NCBI GenBank assembly: GCA_900472485.1
Contig: UCII01000009.1
Coordinates: 195,995-259,994 of the forward strand
Reading direction: 5' to 3'
DNA length: 64,000 nt
DNA from: Hyphomicrobiales bacterium
Lineage (GTDB): Bacteria > Pseudomonadota > Alphaproteobacteria > Rhizobiales > Rhizobiaceae
Numbering within the stretch: position 1 is the stretch's first letter; the number at the start of each line of letters is the position of its first letter. The translations under genes and the position numbers were made by a program. The notes below the pieces were generated by a model. It was given only the letters and a program-made list of their open reading frames with translations. It did no database searches and had not been told where the DNA came from. Below, piece after piece: positions 44,145 to 53,737 of this stretch.

Positions 44145-45104
44145 ATGCATAAGGTCATTTATGATACCGATCCTGGCGTCGATGACGCCATGGCGCTTCT
44201 CTTTCTGCATCGTCACCCGGGTATCGACCTTCTTGGCGTGACGACGGTTTTCGGCAATGCCTCGGTTGATACGACGACCCGCAACGCGCTGTTCCTGAAG
44301 CGCGAGTGGAATATTCCGTGTCCGGTCGCGCGAGGCGCCAGCGTTACCTTCGATTCTTCGCGGCACGAGCGCCCCTGGCCGACGATGGTTCACGGCCATA
44401 ACGGTCTCGGCGATATCGACGTGCCTGAAACGATCGACCTGCCGACCGATCCGCGCCCCGCCTATCAATTCATCATCGACACGGTTCGCGCCCATCCGGG
44501 TGAGGTGACCCTAGTCGCCGTCGGCCGCATGACCAATCTCGCTTTGGCGCTGAAGCATGATCCCGAGATTGCCAAGCTCGTGAAGGGCGTGGTCATCATG
44601 GGGGGCAATTTCTATGTGCCGGGCAATGTTTCTCCCGTCGCTGAAGCCAATATTCACGGTGATCCGGAAGCTGCCGATTTCATCATGACGGCGGCCTGGA
44701 AAGTCGTCGTGGTCGGTCTCGATGTGACGTCGGTGACGACCATGAGCCGCGGCTATCTCGCTGATATGGCAAAAGCGGGCGGACCTTCGGTGCAGCTCCT
44801 GGCCGACCTGTCGCAGTCCTACATCGATTTCTACAAGCATGCGGTCGAAGACGGCATGATGGTCCACGACAGCTGCGCCTGCGTCTATATCGTGGCGCCC
44901 GAGCTGTTCGACACGATCGAGGGATCGATCCGCGTCGTTTGCGGCGGGATCGCCGATGGTCAGACTATTATCAAGCAGGACGGCCGCCGCTTTCCGCCGG
45001 GTGACTGGGACAATCTGCCGAGCCAGATCGCCTGCACCGGCATTCGTTCGCAGCAGGTTCTCGACCTGATCCGCGACGTGATTTTGGGCAAGGTACAGCA
45101 ATAA
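44145..45104 (+). CDS. Inosine/uridine-preferring nucleoside hydrolase
   Basis: The 319-residue protein opens with DTDPGVDDAMALL, the calcium-binding aspartate cluster of the nucleoside-hydrolase (IunH) family, and has later blocks NLALAL and GGNFYVPGN. It cleaves the N-glycosidic bond of ribonucleosides to base and ribose in the cytoplasm. In this setting it could also act on nicotinate- or benzimidazole-type nucleosides, but no sequence evidence supports that. GGTAAGG precedes the ATG. It lies between cobE and cobA and is followed by a hairpin. Confidence 0.9.
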   Translation: MHKVIYDTDPGVDDAMALLFLHRHPGIDLLGVTTVFGNASVDTTTRNALFLKREWNIPCPVARGASVTFDSSRHERPWPTMVHGHNGLGDIDVPETIDLPTDPRPAYQFIIDTVRAHPGEVTLVAVGRMTNLALALKHDPEIAKLVKGVVIMGGNFYVPGNVSPVAEANIHGDPEAADFIMTAAWKVVVVGLDVTSVTTMSRGYLADMAKAGGPSVQLLADLSQSYIDFYKHAVEDGMMVHDSCACVYIVAPELFDTIEGSIRVVCGGIADGQTIIKQDGRRFPPGDWDNLPSQIACTGIRSQQVLDLIRDVILGKVQQ

Positions 45105-45109
45105 GCCCC

Positions 45110-45135
45110 GTGAAAGGGCGGCAACGCCCCTTCAC
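45110..45135 (+). terminator. Hairpin after the nucleoside hydrolase
   Basis: GTGAA-(A)GGGCG and CGCCCC-TTCAC form a near-perfect stem with a short GCAA loop, 6 bases past the stop. No long T run follows. Confidence 0.5.
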
Positions 45136-45389
45136 AATTCGCTGAAGACCATTCTCCAGCTCTATCAAGAGCCTATTTGAGTGTCCGGATATAGCGATTC
45201 CGGCACCTCATCCGATCGACAAACCTGTTTTTCATTTCCTGTCGCCGTTGGAAAAGCCCATAGCGTGCTGTCGCTCATGTCGAGGAGTTGCGTGACGTAA
45301 TGTCCGCAATGGGAGCGATGTCGAACCGAGATCGCCTTATCCCGTTCTCAACATTGCAATTTCGCCCGTCCGGGCATAGGACACATGGG

Positions 45390-46238
45390 ATGAACGATAC
45401 CGCTTTTTCCACTCTGCCGGCCCTGGAGCCGGGGTCGGTCTGGCTCGTTGGCGCCGGGCCGGGCGATCCGGGGCTTTTGACCCTGCTGGCCGCCAAGGGG
45501 TTGGCCGAGGCAGATGTCATCGTGCACGATGCTCTTGTCAATGAAGATTGCCTGAAGCTCGCCCGCCCGGGCGCCATGCTGGAATATGCCGGCAAGCGCG
45601 GCGGCAAGCCATCGGCCAAGCAGCGGGACATTTCCCTGCGGCTGGTGGAACTGGCGCGGACCGGCAAGCGCGTTCTGCGCCTCAAGGGCGGTGACCCTTT
45701 CGTTTTCGGACGCGGCGGCGAGGAGGCGCTGATGCTCGTTCAGCACGGCATTCCCTTCCGCATCGTGCCCGGCATCACGGCCGGAATCGGCGGTCTTGCC
45801 TATGCCGGTATTCCGGTTACCCATCGCGACGTCAACCATGCCGTTACCTTCCTGACCGGCCATGATTCGTCCGGCGTGGTGCCTGACGCCATCAATTGGG
45901 AGGCTATCGGCAAGGGATCGCCCGTTATCGTCATGTATATGGCGATGAAGCATATCGCGCAGATCAGCACGAATCTCATTGTCGCCGGCCGTTCGGCGGA
46001 CGAACCTGTTGCCTTCGTCTGCAATGCGGCGACGCCCTCCCAGCAAGTGCTGGAGACGACGCTTGGGCGTGCGCCTGCCGATGTCGAAGCGTCCGGTCTT
46101 GAGCCGCCAGCCATCGTCGTCGTTGGCGAAGTGGTGAAACTGCGGCCATCGCTCGACTGGCTGGGCGCGCTTTCTGGTCGTACGCTGGTATCGCCGAGCG
46201 AAAGGCAGAGCGAGAGCGGACGCAAGGTGCCGGCATGA
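45390..46238 (+). CDS. cobA: Uroporphyrinogen-III C-methyltransferase
   Basis: The start is the ATG at 45390 (MNDTAFSTL). The 282-residue SAM-dependent enzyme methylates uroporphyrinogen III at C-2 and C-7, giving precorrin-2, the branch point to cobalamin and siroheme. Family motifs are VWLVGAGPGDPGLLTL, the YAGKR segment, LRLKGGDPFVFGRGGEE and GxxxGI (GITAGIGG). It has no CysG oxidase or ferrochelatase part, so it is the cobA-type. It overlaps cobB by 4 bases, starting a coupled cobABCD run. Confidence 0.95.
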   Translation: MNDTAFSTLPALEPGSVWLVGAGPGDPGLLTLLAAKGLAEADVIVHDALVNEDCLKLARPGAMLEYAGKRGGKPSAKQRDISLRLVELARTGKRVLRLKGGDPFVFGRGGEEALMLVQHGIPFRIVPGITAGIGGLAYAGIPVTHRDVNHAVTFLTGHDSSGVVPDAINWEAIGKGSPVIVMYMAMKHIAQISTNLIVAGRSADEPVAFVCNAATPSQQVLETTLGRAPADVEASGLEPPAIVVVGEVVKLRPSLDWLGALSGRTLVSPSERQSESGRKVPA

Positions 46239-47542
46239 GCGGACTTCTGATCGCGGCACCCTCATCGGGCTCCGGCAAGACCACCTTCACGCTTGGTTTG
46301 CTGCGGGCATTGAGAAACAGGGGTGTTGCGATCGCACCTGGCAAGGCTGGACCCGATTATATCGATCCCGCATTTCACGCCGCGGCGGTTGGATCGCCCT
46401 GCCTCAATTTCGATCCCTGGGCGATGCGCGCCGAACTGATTTCAGCGAATGCCGCGCTTCATCGCGCCGGAGGGCGCATGCTTGTCATCGAGGGGATGAT
46501 GGGGCTCTTCGACGGTGCTGCCGATGGCACGGGCACGCCGGCCGATCTAGCTGCTTTGCTCGGGCTGTCCGTCGTGCTCGTCATCGATTGTTCTCGCATG
46601 TCGCAGTCGGTTGCGGCCGTCGTCAGCGGCTTTGCCAATTTTCGTGCCGATATCCGCGTTGCCGGCGTCGTCCTTAATCGTGTCGCTAGCGACAGGCATG
46701 AGAGAATGCTGCGTCAGGCGCTGAATGCGGCGCGTATGCCAGTCGTTGCCGTTATCCGCAGTGATGCAAGCCTGGCATTGCCAGAGCGGCATCTCGGTCT
46801 TGTGCAGGCGGGAGAGCATGGGGCACTGGAGCAATTTATCGAGGCGGCTGCCGGGGTGGTATCGAAAGCCTGCGATTTCGAGCTGCTCTTGCGAGCGGCG
46901 CAGCAGCATCTCGTTCGCACCTCCGCGGCCAATATTGCGCGGCTTATGCCCTTCGGCCAGCGCATTGCCGTGGCGCGGGATATCGCATTCGCCTTTTGCT
47001 ACGAGCATATGCTGCTCGGCTGGAAGCGGCGTGGCGCGGAAATATCCTTCTTTTCTCCGCTCGCGGATGAAGCGCCGTCGGCTGATGCCGATGCCATCTA
47101 TCTGCCGGGCGGCTATCCGGAATTGCACGCCGAAAAGCTTGCCGCCGCCCAGCATTTCAAGGATGGCGTGAAGGCGGCGGCCTTGCGGGGCGCACGCATT
47201 TATGGCGAATGCGGCGGGTACATGGTGCTCGGTGATGGTCTTGTGGATGCGGCGGGCGTGCGCCACGAAATGCTGGGCCTCTTGCCAGTCGTTACCAGCT
47301 ATGAGAAACGACAGCGCCATCTTGGCTATCGGCGCGTAATGCCGCTTGCCGATTCCTTCTTCGACAAGCCGATGACGGCGCATGAGTTTCATTATTCGAC
47401 CATCGTATCGGAAGGCGAGGCGGACCGCCTGTTTGCAGTCACGGATGCACTTAATGTCGATCTCGGTGCCGCCGGTCTGCAACGCGGCAATGTCGCCGGC
47501 TCCTACATGCACTTGATCGATCTAGCCGGTGACGCCGTATGA
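46235..47542 (+). CDS. cobB: Hydrogenobyrinic acid a,c-diamide synthase
   Basis: The 435-residue enzyme amidates the a and c side chains of hydrogenobyrinic acid with glutamine and ATP. The N-terminal domain has a P-loop (APSSGSGKTTFT) and EGMMGLFDGA, and the C-terminal type-1 amidotransferase has IYGECGGYMVLG with the nucleophilic Cys and a late HEFHYS. Length matches CobB of the aerobic pathway. It overlaps both cobA and cobC by 4 bases. Confidence 0.95.
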   Translation: MSGLLIAAPSSGSGKTTFTLGLLRALRNRGVAIAPGKAGPDYIDPAFHAAAVGSPCLNFDPWAMRAELISANAALHRAGGRMLVIEGMMGLFDGAADGTGTPADLAALLGLSVVLVIDCSRMSQSVAAVVSGFANFRADIRVAGVVLNRVASDRHERMLRQALNAARMPVVAVIRSDASLALPERHLGLVQAGEHGALEQFIEAAAGVVSKACDFELLLRAAQQHLVRTSAANIARLMPFGQRIAVARDIAFAFCYEHMLLGWKRRGAEISFFSPLADEAPSADADAIYLPGGYPELHAEKLAAAQHFKDGVKAAALRGARIYGECGGYMVLGDGLVDAAGVRHEMLGLLPVVTSYEKRQRHLGYRRVMPLADSFFDKPMTAHEFHYSTIVSEGEADRLFAVTDALNVDLGAAGLQRGNVAGSYMHLIDLAGDAV

Positions 47543-48537
47543 CCAACGGGATCATCCATGGCGGCGGCATTACGGCTGCGGCGCGCCAATATGGCGGGCG
47601 TCCGGAGGAATGGCTGGATCTGTCGACCGGCATCAATCCCAATTCGGTGACACTGCCGGAAATCCCCGTTGCGGCATGGCACAGATTGCCTGACCAGCAT
47701 TTGCAGGAGCGGGCGCGGGAAGCGGCGAGGAGCTATTACCGCAGCGGCGATATTCTGCCCTTGCCGGTTCCTGGCACGCAGTCCGTCATTCAGTTGCTTC
47801 CGAGGCTAGTGCCCGGTGGCAGTGTTGCGATCCTCTCGCCGACCTATGGCGAATATGCAAGGGCCTTCACACTGGCGGGGCTGCAGGTCCGCCAGGTTTC
47901 GATGATTGCCGAACTCATCGCCGACGACAGGCTGGTCGTTGCCGTCAATCCCAACAACCCGGACGGGCGGATGCTGTCCATCGACCAATTGCGGGATTTG
48001 CATGACAGACAGCGCCAGCAGGGCGGCATTCTTCTGGTCGATGAGGCCTTTGGCGACGTCGAACCAGCGGCGAGCGTGGTGCCTTTTGCCGCCTCGATGC
48101 CAAATCTCATTACCTTCCGCTCCTTCGGAAAGTTTTTCGGCCTGGCCGGACTTCGGCTCGGCTTCGTGATTGCCGAAGCCTCGATCCTGACGCGCTTCGA
48201 GGATTGGCTCGGCCCCTGGGCGGTTTCCGGGCCGGCCCTTTCGATCGCCTCGTCGCTCATGGAAGGCGACACAAGCGCTATCCGAAACCGCATTCTTCAG
48301 CGGCATTCGGCGCTGGAAGCGGTTCTGCGACGTTCGAAGCTGCATGTAGCGGGAGGCACTGCCCTTTTTGCACTGGTTGCAGACGACCGCGCCGAAGGCA
48401 TATATACGCATCTCTGCCGTCATCATATTCTCGTCCGCAAGTTCGATTACGCCCGAAATTGGCTGCGCTTCGGACTCGCTCCGGATGAGGCGGCGGATGA
48501 AAGACTCGCCGGGGTATTAGAGGATTATTCGACATGA
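47539..48537 (+). CDS. cobC: CobC, class II aminotransferase-like decarboxylase (threonine-phosphate)
   Basis: The 332-residue PLP enzyme opens with IIHGGGITAAARQYGG and has PLP-site blocks AVNPNNPDGR and ITFRSFGKFFGLAGLRLGF, where the Lys forms the Schiff base. In the aerobic cluster CobC supplies the (R)-1-amino-2-propanol arm (phosphate) with CobD. It overlaps both neighbours by 4 bases, and the motif order and length are typical. Confidence 0.93.
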   Translation: MTNGIIHGGGITAAARQYGGRPEEWLDLSTGINPNSVTLPEIPVAAWHRLPDQHLQERAREAARSYYRSGDILPLPVPGTQSVIQLLPRLVPGGSVAILSPTYGEYARAFTLAGLQVRQVSMIAELIADDRLVVAVNPNNPDGRMLSIDQLRDLHDRQRQQGGILLVDEAFGDVEPAASVVPFAASMPNLITFRSFGKFFGLAGLRLGFVIAEASILTRFEDWLGPWAVSGPALSIASSLMEGDTSAIRNRILQRHSALEAVLRRSKLHVAGGTALFALVADDRAEGIYTHLCRHHILVRKFDYARNWLRFGLAPDEAADERLAGVLEDYST

Positions 48538-49514
48538 CCGCCGACGAACATTTGCTCATTCTGGTCCTTGCCTTGCTGCTTGACCGCTTCGTCGGCGATC
48601 CCGACTGGCTTTGGCAGCGCTTTCCGCATCCGGTCGTACTGTTCGGCAAGGCGATTTCGGCTTTCGATCAACGGTTCAATGCAAAGCATCTGCCGGGCGT
48701 GCTCCGTCGTCGTAATGGGCTGATGTCGATTGTCGCATTGCTGATGGGCGCTGCCATCGCTGGCTGGGCTATTCATGGATTTCTCGCCTTTTTCGGCTGG
48801 CTCGGCATATTGGTAGAGGCAGGATTGGTGGCGGTTTTCATGGCGCAGAAGAGCCTTGGCGATCACGTCGGGGAGGTATCGCGAGCGTTGCGCTCCGATG
48901 GTCTGGACGGCGGCCGTCTTGCCGTATCGCGCATCGTCGGCCGCGATCCCGAGACGCTGGATGAGCCGGGTATCTGCCGCGCGGCCATCGAAAGTCTTGC
49001 CGAGAATTTCTCCGACGGCGTCGTCGCGCCCGCCTTATGGTACGGGTTCTTCGGGCTTCCGGGCCTGTTTTTCTACAAGATGCTGAACACTGCCGATTCG
49101 ATGATCGGGCACAAATCCGAGACCTATGTCGATTTCGGCCGCGCTGCCGCGCGTCTCGACGATATCGCCAACTGGCCGGCCGCGCGCCTGTCCATCTTGT
49201 TGATTGCTGCCGGCGCTCTGATCAAGCGGGGAATCTCCGCGCTTGGAAATGCGATCCGCATCGCCGTCCGCGATGGCGGGCTGCATCGCTCGCCCAATTC
49301 CGGCCGGCCCGAAGCGGCTATGGCCGGCGCGCTCGATATCCAGCTTGCAGGTCCGCGAATCTATGGCGGTGAGCTCGTGCGCGAGCCGATGATCAACGGC
49401 TCCGGTCGCGATATTGCTACGGTCAACGATATCGAAGCTGGTATTTCCATATTCTATTCCGCCTGCACGATGCTGACGCTTCTCGCCTTCCTCGGCTTCC
49501 TGCTGCTCTTGTGA
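48534..49514 (+). CDS. cobD: Adenosylcobinamide-phosphate synthase (CobD/CbiB)
   Basis: The 326-residue integral membrane protein attaches the aminopropanol arm to cobyric acid. CbiB motifs are visible: LLDRFVGDPDWLWQRFPHPV near the start, the conserved AIESLAENFSDGVVAPALW, MLNTADSMIGHKSE and GAPRIYGG-like AGPRIYGGE. About five membrane helices are predicted. It ends the cobABCD run. Confidence 0.95.
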   Translation: MTADEHLLILVLALLLDRFVGDPDWLWQRFPHPVVLFGKAISAFDQRFNAKHLPGVLRRRNGLMSIVALLMGAAIAGWAIHGFLAFFGWLGILVEAGLVAVFMAQKSLGDHVGEVSRALRSDGLDGGRLAVSRIVGRDPETLDEPGICRAAIESLAENFSDGVVAPALWYGFFGLPGLFFYKMLNTADSMIGHKSETYVDFGRAAARLDDIANWPAARLSILLIAAGALIKRGISALGNAIRIAVRDGGLHRSPNSGRPEAAMAGALDIQLAGPRIYGGELVREPMINGSGRDIATVNDIEAGISIFYSACTMLTLLAFLGFLLLL

Positions 49515-49631
49515 GGTCCCTAAATTAAGCAATCGCTCACTATATGTATTAATTTGGTATAATTGGCATAGCGATAGACTCTCCCATCGTCTGAATTGCT
49601 TCGAGAGGAAGCAAACAGTCGGAGGGGCAAG

Positions 49632-50060
49632 ATGAGGCGTATCGCGTTCGCAGTAACGGCATGCCTGTGCATGCAATTCCACACCGTTTCGGCTCACGCC
49701 GGAACTGTTCTTGCAGTGGTCGATCTTCGATCGCAAACAATGACCGTTTCCGAGGATGGAGCTCTGAAGTATCGCTGGCGAGTGTCGACGGCGCGCAGAG
49801 GTTATGTGACGCCGACCGGCTCCTATACGGCCAAATGGCTGTCCAGGGATCATCGCTCGAAGAAATATGACGATGCGCCGATGCCTTACGCGGTGTTCTT
49901 CAATGGCGGCTATGCCATTCACGGCACCTATGAGGTGCGGCGGCTCGGCCGTCCGGCATCGCATGGCTGCGTTCGGCTCGATACCCGCAATGCCGCTACC
50001 TTCTTTGCGATGGCGGCTGACGCCGGGCTTCACAATACGCGCATCGTGATTAGCGAATAG
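49632..50060 (+). CDS. L,D-transpeptidase (YkuD/ErfK-type), exported
   Basis: The start is the ATG at 49632 behind GGAGGGG; an upstream in-frame start (49596) has no such site. The 142-residue product has a signal peptide (MRRIAFAVTACLCMQFHTVS..., cleavage near residue 23, AHA) and a single YkuD domain with the catalytic motif HGTYEV...SHGCVRL, where the Cys is the nucleophile. It should form 3-3 peptidoglycan cross-links or anchor proteins to peptidoglycan in the periplasm. It stands alone between cobD and acpXL. Confidence 0.88.
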   Translation: MRRIAFAVTACLCMQFHTVSAHAGTVLAVVDLRSQTMTVSEDGALKYRWRVSTARRGYVTPTGSYTAKWLSRDHRSKKYDDAPMPYAVFFNGGYAIHGTYEVRRLGRPASHGCVRLDTRNAATFFAMAADAGLHNTRIVISE

Positions 50061-50267
50061 ACTTGCTTCGTCGTTGCGGTTCGGCCGCAATGCTGCCATA
50101 TCCCGCGTCCACGTCGAGCGCGATTTCACGGGTATGACGCGACCATCATTTTGCTGTTTGCGCAACAGTGGCTTGCCAAATTGCCGGGGTTTCTGGTGGA
50201 AACCATTGGCTTTTGGAATGGATTTCCCTATGAGGGGGATGAATTATTATTTCAAGAGGTATGGGCA

Positions 50268-50546
50268 GTGACTGCTACATTTGACAAAGTTGCCGACATC
50301 ATCGCTGAAACCAGCGAAATCGACCGTGACACGATCACCCCGGATAGCCACACGATCGACGACCTCGGCATCGACAGTCTGGACTTCCTGGATATCGTTT
50401 TCGCGATCGACAAGGAATTCGGCATCAAGATCCCGCTCGAGCAGTGGACGCAGGAAGTCAACGAAGGCAAGGTCTCGACCGAAGAATACTTCGTGCTGAA
50501 GAATCTCTGTGCCAAGATCGATGAGTTGCGCGCCGCCAAGGGCTGA
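50268..50546 (+). CDS. acpXL: Acyl carrier protein AcpXL
   Basis: The 92-residue protein starts at GTG 50268 with AGAGG upstream and matches rhizobial AcpXL in length. The 4'-phosphopantetheine site is the Ser in [13 protein letters not shown]. AcpXL carries the 27-hydroxyoctacosanoyl (C28) chain that LpxXL puts on lipid A. It is the first gene of the long-chain acyl cluster and is separated from fabZXL by a hairpin, which may set its higher expression. Confidence 0.95.
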   Translation: MTATFDKVADIIAETSEIDRDTITPDSHTIDDLGIDSLDFLDIVFAIDKEFGIKIPLEQWTQEVNEGKVSTEEYFVLKNLCAKIDELRAAKG

Positions 50547-50570
50547 GCGACATCCTTGCATTTTTTTGAC

Positions 50571-50601
50571 GCCCAGCCGCCTTTGAATATGGCGGCCGGG
50601 C
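50571..50601 (+). terminator. Hairpin between acpXL and fabZXL
   Basis: GCCCAGCCGCC and GGCGGCCGGGC pair over 11 bases with one mismatch, 25 bases past the acpXL stop. No strong T run follows, so it may be an attenuator or mRNA stabiliser that keeps acpXL in excess of downstream genes. Confidence 0.5.
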
Positions 50602-50669
50602 GGTTTCATTCTTAAATAGCGTATCCCGCCCGCAGCATCCTGCCCTGCCGGGTTGGATCGGAGGCGTTG

Positions 50670-51143
50670 ATGCTGCTGGAATATTTCCAGATGATCGACA
50701 GGATCGAGTCCGTCGATCTGTCAAAGGGCCATTTGAAGGCTCGTTCCGTCGTTCCGGCGAAAAGCCCTGTTTTCGAAGGCCATTTCCCAGGCATGCCGCT
50801 GGTTCCCGGCGTTCTCCTTATCGAAACGATGGCGCAGGCTTCGGGGATGCTCGTGCTTGCGGCGACGAAATTTGCCTATATGCCGTTTCTGATGTCGGTC
50901 GATGGCGCGAAGATGCGGACCTTCGTGGAGCCGGAAGCCGAACTCGATATCGAAGCGGATTTGGAACACGAGGGTTCGGGCTTCGCCGTCACCAAGGCGC
51001 GTATTACCATTGCCGGAAAGAAGGTTTGCGATGCGCAGTTGAAGCTGCGCACCATGCCGTTTAATGAGGTTCCGCTCGGCGATATCGTGCGCAAGCGGGC
51101 AGGCGAGGTCGGACTTCTCGACGCCATCGCCGCCAACGGTTGA
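50670..51143 (+). CDS. fabZXL: 3-hydroxyacyl-ACP dehydratase of the long-chain cluster (FabZ-like)
   Basis: The start is the ATG at 50670, with GGAGG five bases upstream. The 157-residue protein is a hot-dog fold of the FabZ family, with the catalytic His in FEGHFPGMPLVPGVL and Glu in LIETMAQASG. It dehydrates 3-hydroxyacyl-AcpXL during elongation to C28. It follows acpXL and precedes the two KAS-like genes, the canonical rhizobial order. Confidence 0.93.
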   Translation: MLLEYFQMIDRIESVDLSKGHLKARSVVPAKSPVFEGHFPGMPLVPGVLLIETMAQASGMLVLAATKFAYMPFLMSVDGAKMRTFVEPEAELDIEADLEHEGSGFAVTKARITIAGKKVCDAQLKLRTMPFNEVPLGDIVRKRAGEVGLLDAIAANG

Positions 51144-51186
51144 TGCTGCCCGCTTGTTCGGCGCCGCATTCGAAGAGGATTGATGA

Positions 51187-52392
51187 ATGAGCAAGGCTCA
51201 GAATGATGTGGTCATCACGGGTATCGGCATCGTTACCTGCCAAGGTGTTGGCAAGGACGCGCATGTCGCGCTGCTGAAGGCGGACAAGGCGCCGCCGACC
51301 ATCGTCGAAACCGAGAAGTTCAAGCCCTATCCAGTGCATCCGCTGCCCGAAATCGACTGGTCGCAGCAGATCCCGAAGCGCGGCGATCAGCGGCAAATGG
51401 AAAACTGGCAGCGTATCGGCGTCTTTACGGCTGGATTGGCGCTCGACGATGCCGGCTTCAAGGATGATCTGGAAGCCTGCGGCACGATGGACATGATCGT
51501 CGCGGCCGGCGGTGGAGAGCGCGACACCAATGTCGATACGCTGATCGTCAACGAAGGCTTGAAGCGCAATGACCGCGAACTGCTGCTGAACGAGAAGCTG
51601 ACGACCGAATTGCGGCCGACGCTGTTCCTTGCGCAGCTTTCGAACCTGCTTGCCGGCAATATCTCGATCGTGCACAAGGTGACGGGTTCGTCGCGCACCT
51701 TCATGGGAGAGGAAGCCTCCGGCATCTCCGCCGTCGAGACCGCTTTCCATCGCATCAAGTCCGGCGAATCGAGCCATGCTCTCGTGGGTGGCGCATTTTC
51801 CGCCGAGCGTCTGGACATGATCCTGTTGATCGAATCGATCAACGCGCATGCTATCGGTGACTGGCATCCTGTCTGGTCGCGCAAGCCGGAAGATGGCGGC
51901 GGCATGATCATGGGTTCGCTGAGTGCCTTCCTCGTTCTTGAATCGCGTGCGCATGCCGAGGGTCGCGGCGCCCATATCTATGCGACCATCGATGCCGTCG
52001 AGGGTGATCGCGGCCGGCGCGACGAGGGCAAATTCGAGGGGCGGCTGGAGCGCATGCTCGCTCCAGCTAAACAGACGTCCGGCGATGCGACCGTCGTCTT
52101 TTCGGGCACGACGGCGATCCCCGATCTTGCCCAGCGCGAAAAAGCGGTGATCGAGGCGCAGCTTCCAGGCTCGGCCATCCGCGCCTATTCCGGTGTTTCC
52201 GGCCACGGGCTGGAAAGCCAGTTCCCACTCGGGCTGGCCTTTGCGGCATTGGCCGTCGCCAACCAGGCCAAGGTGCCGCCTTTCGATGCTGCGCATGAAA
52301 AGCCAATGACGGCGGGTGCCCGTAAGGCCGTGGTCACGACCGTTGGGCATGTGCGCGGCGAAGGCATTGCCGTATTGTCAGCTGAAGCGTGA
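51187..52392 (+). CDS. fabF2XL: KAS-like protein FabF2XL lacking catalytic residues (chain-length-factor-like)
   Basis: The 401-residue protein has the thiolase fold of beta-ketoacyl-ACP synthases. Where active KAS enzymes have TACASG, it has GEEASG, so the nucleophilic Cys is Glu176 (codon GAA at 51712). Where they have NAHGTSTP it has FSGTTAIP, so the first catalytic His is Ser. The second His (VSGHGL) remains. A Cys-to-Gln/Glu change is the hallmark of KS-beta/chain-length factors. FabF1XL, encoded next, has a complete triad. The pair therefore looks like a KS-alpha/KS-beta heterodimer; that pairing is inference. GAAGAGGATTG precedes the ATG. Confidence 0.9.
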   Translation: MSKAQNDVVITGIGIVTCQGVGKDAHVALLKADKAPPTIVETEKFKPYPVHPLPEIDWSQQIPKRGDQRQMENWQRIGVFTAGLALDDAGFKDDLEACGTMDMIVAAGGGERDTNVDTLIVNEGLKRNDRELLLNEKLTTELRPTLFLAQLSNLLAGNISIVHKVTGSSRTFMGEEASGISAVETAFHRIKSGESSHALVGGAFSAERLDMILLIESINAHAIGDWHPVWSRKPEDGGGMIMGSLSAFLVLESRAHAEGRGAHIYATIDAVEGDRGRRDEGKFEGRLERMLAPAKQTSGDATVVFSGTTAIPDLAQREKAVIEAQLPGSAIRAYSGVSGHGLESQFPLGLAFAALAVANQAKVPPFDAAHEKPMTAGARKAVVTTVGHVRGEGIAVLSAEA

Positions 52393-52402
52393 GGAACAGG
52401 AT

Positions 52403-53683
52403 ATGACCGCTTACAAGGATCATCTCGGACGCCCGATCGTCGCCGTTACCGGCATGGGGATCATCACGTCGCTGGGGCAGGGCCTGCAGGACAATTGGAA
52501 CGCATTGTCGTCTGGCACTTCCGGCATTCATGGCATCACCCGCTTTCCGACGGACGGGCTTTCGACGCGCATCGCCGGCACCGTGGATTTCATCGATATC
52601 CCCGTTCCGAACGCCGTCGAGCGCTCCTACGCGTTCGCCCGCGAAACGACCATCGAGGCCCTGGCCCAGGCCGGCATTTCCGGTGATTTCGATGCCCCGC
52701 TCTTTCTGGCCGCACCGCCGATCGAACCAGAATGGAGTGCCCGCTTTGAGCTGGCCGACCGTTCTCCTCCGGCAGATCATGAAGGGGACGCGTATGAACG
52801 CTTCCTTGCCGCCATGCGTCAGCGTCCCGATCCTGCCTTCCATGAAGCGGCTCTTTTCGGCGCCATTTCCGAGCGGCTTGCCGACCGTTTTGGCACGCGC
52901 GGCCTGCCGGTGACGCTGTCGACAGCCTGTGCATCGGGCGTGACCGCCATCCAGCTCGGTATCGAGGCGATCCGCCAGGGCCGCACGACGCGGGCACTGA
53001 CCGTCGCGACCGATGGTTCGCTCAGCGCCGAGGCGCTGATCCGCTTCTCGCTGCTGTCGGCGCTGTCGACGCAGAACGATCCGCCGACCAAGGCCTCCAA
53101 GCCGTTCAGCAAGGACCGCGACGGCTTCGTCATCGCCGAAGGGGCGGCGACGCTGGTGCTGGAATCGCTCGAAGCAGCTGTTGCGCGTGGTGCGAAGATC
53201 CTCGGGATCATGAAGGGCGCCGGTGACAAGGCCGATTCCTTCCATCGCACGCGGTCCTCGCCGGACGGCGGCCCGGCGATCGCGACGATCCGCGCAGCGC
53301 TTGCCGATGCCGGCATGGCCGAGACCGACATCGGCTATATCAACGCTCACGGCACCTCGACGCCGGAAAACGACAAGATGGAATATGGCGCGATGTCCGC
53401 CGTCTTCGGCGAACGGCTTCCGACCATTCCCGTATCGTCGAACAAGTCGATGATCGGCCACACACTAACGGCTGCGGGTGCGGTCGAGGCGGTGTTCTCG
53501 CTGCAGACCATGCTGACCGGCACGCTGCCGCCGACCATCAACTACAACAACCCCGATCCGTCGATCATCCTCGACGTGGTGCCGAACAAGAAGCGTGAAA
53601 AGCAGGTGAATGCCGTTCTTTCGAACTCTTTCGGGTTCGGCGGGCAGAATGCCAGCCTTGTCATGGCGCTTGAACCGGCTTAA
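52403..53683 (+). CDS. fabF1XL: Beta-ketoacyl-ACP synthase FabF1XL
   Basis: The start is the ATG at 52403 with GAGGAACAGG upstream. The 426-residue condensing enzyme has a full catalytic triad: Cys176 in STACASG (TGT at 52928), His in NAHGTSTP and His in SNKSMIGHTL. It should carry out the Claisen condensations that extend an acyl chain on AcpXL to C28. It lies 10 bases after FabF2XL and is followed by adh2XL. Confidence 0.95.
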   Translation: MTAYKDHLGRPIVAVTGMGIITSLGQGLQDNWNALSSGTSGIHGITRFPTDGLSTRIAGTVDFIDIPVPNAVERSYAFARETTIEALAQAGISGDFDAPLFLAAPPIEPEWSARFELADRSPPADHEGDAYERFLAAMRQRPDPAFHEAALFGAISERLADRFGTRGLPVTLSTACASGVTAIQLGIEAIRQGRTTRALTVATDGSLSAEALIRFSLLSALSTQNDPPTKASKPFSKDRDGFVIAEGAATLVLESLEAAVARGAKILGIMKGAGDKADSFHRTRSSPDGGPAIATIRAALADAGMAETDIGYINAHGTSTPENDKMEYGAMSAVFGERLPTIPVSSNKSMIGHTLTAAGAVEAVFSLQTMLTGTLPPTINYNNPDPSIILDVVPNKKREKQVNAVLSNSFGFGGQNASLVMALEPA

Positions 53684-53737
53684 GCGGACATCTGAAAAAC
53701 AGGATACAACTGCGCCCGAGAGGCGAGGGACTTTGCC

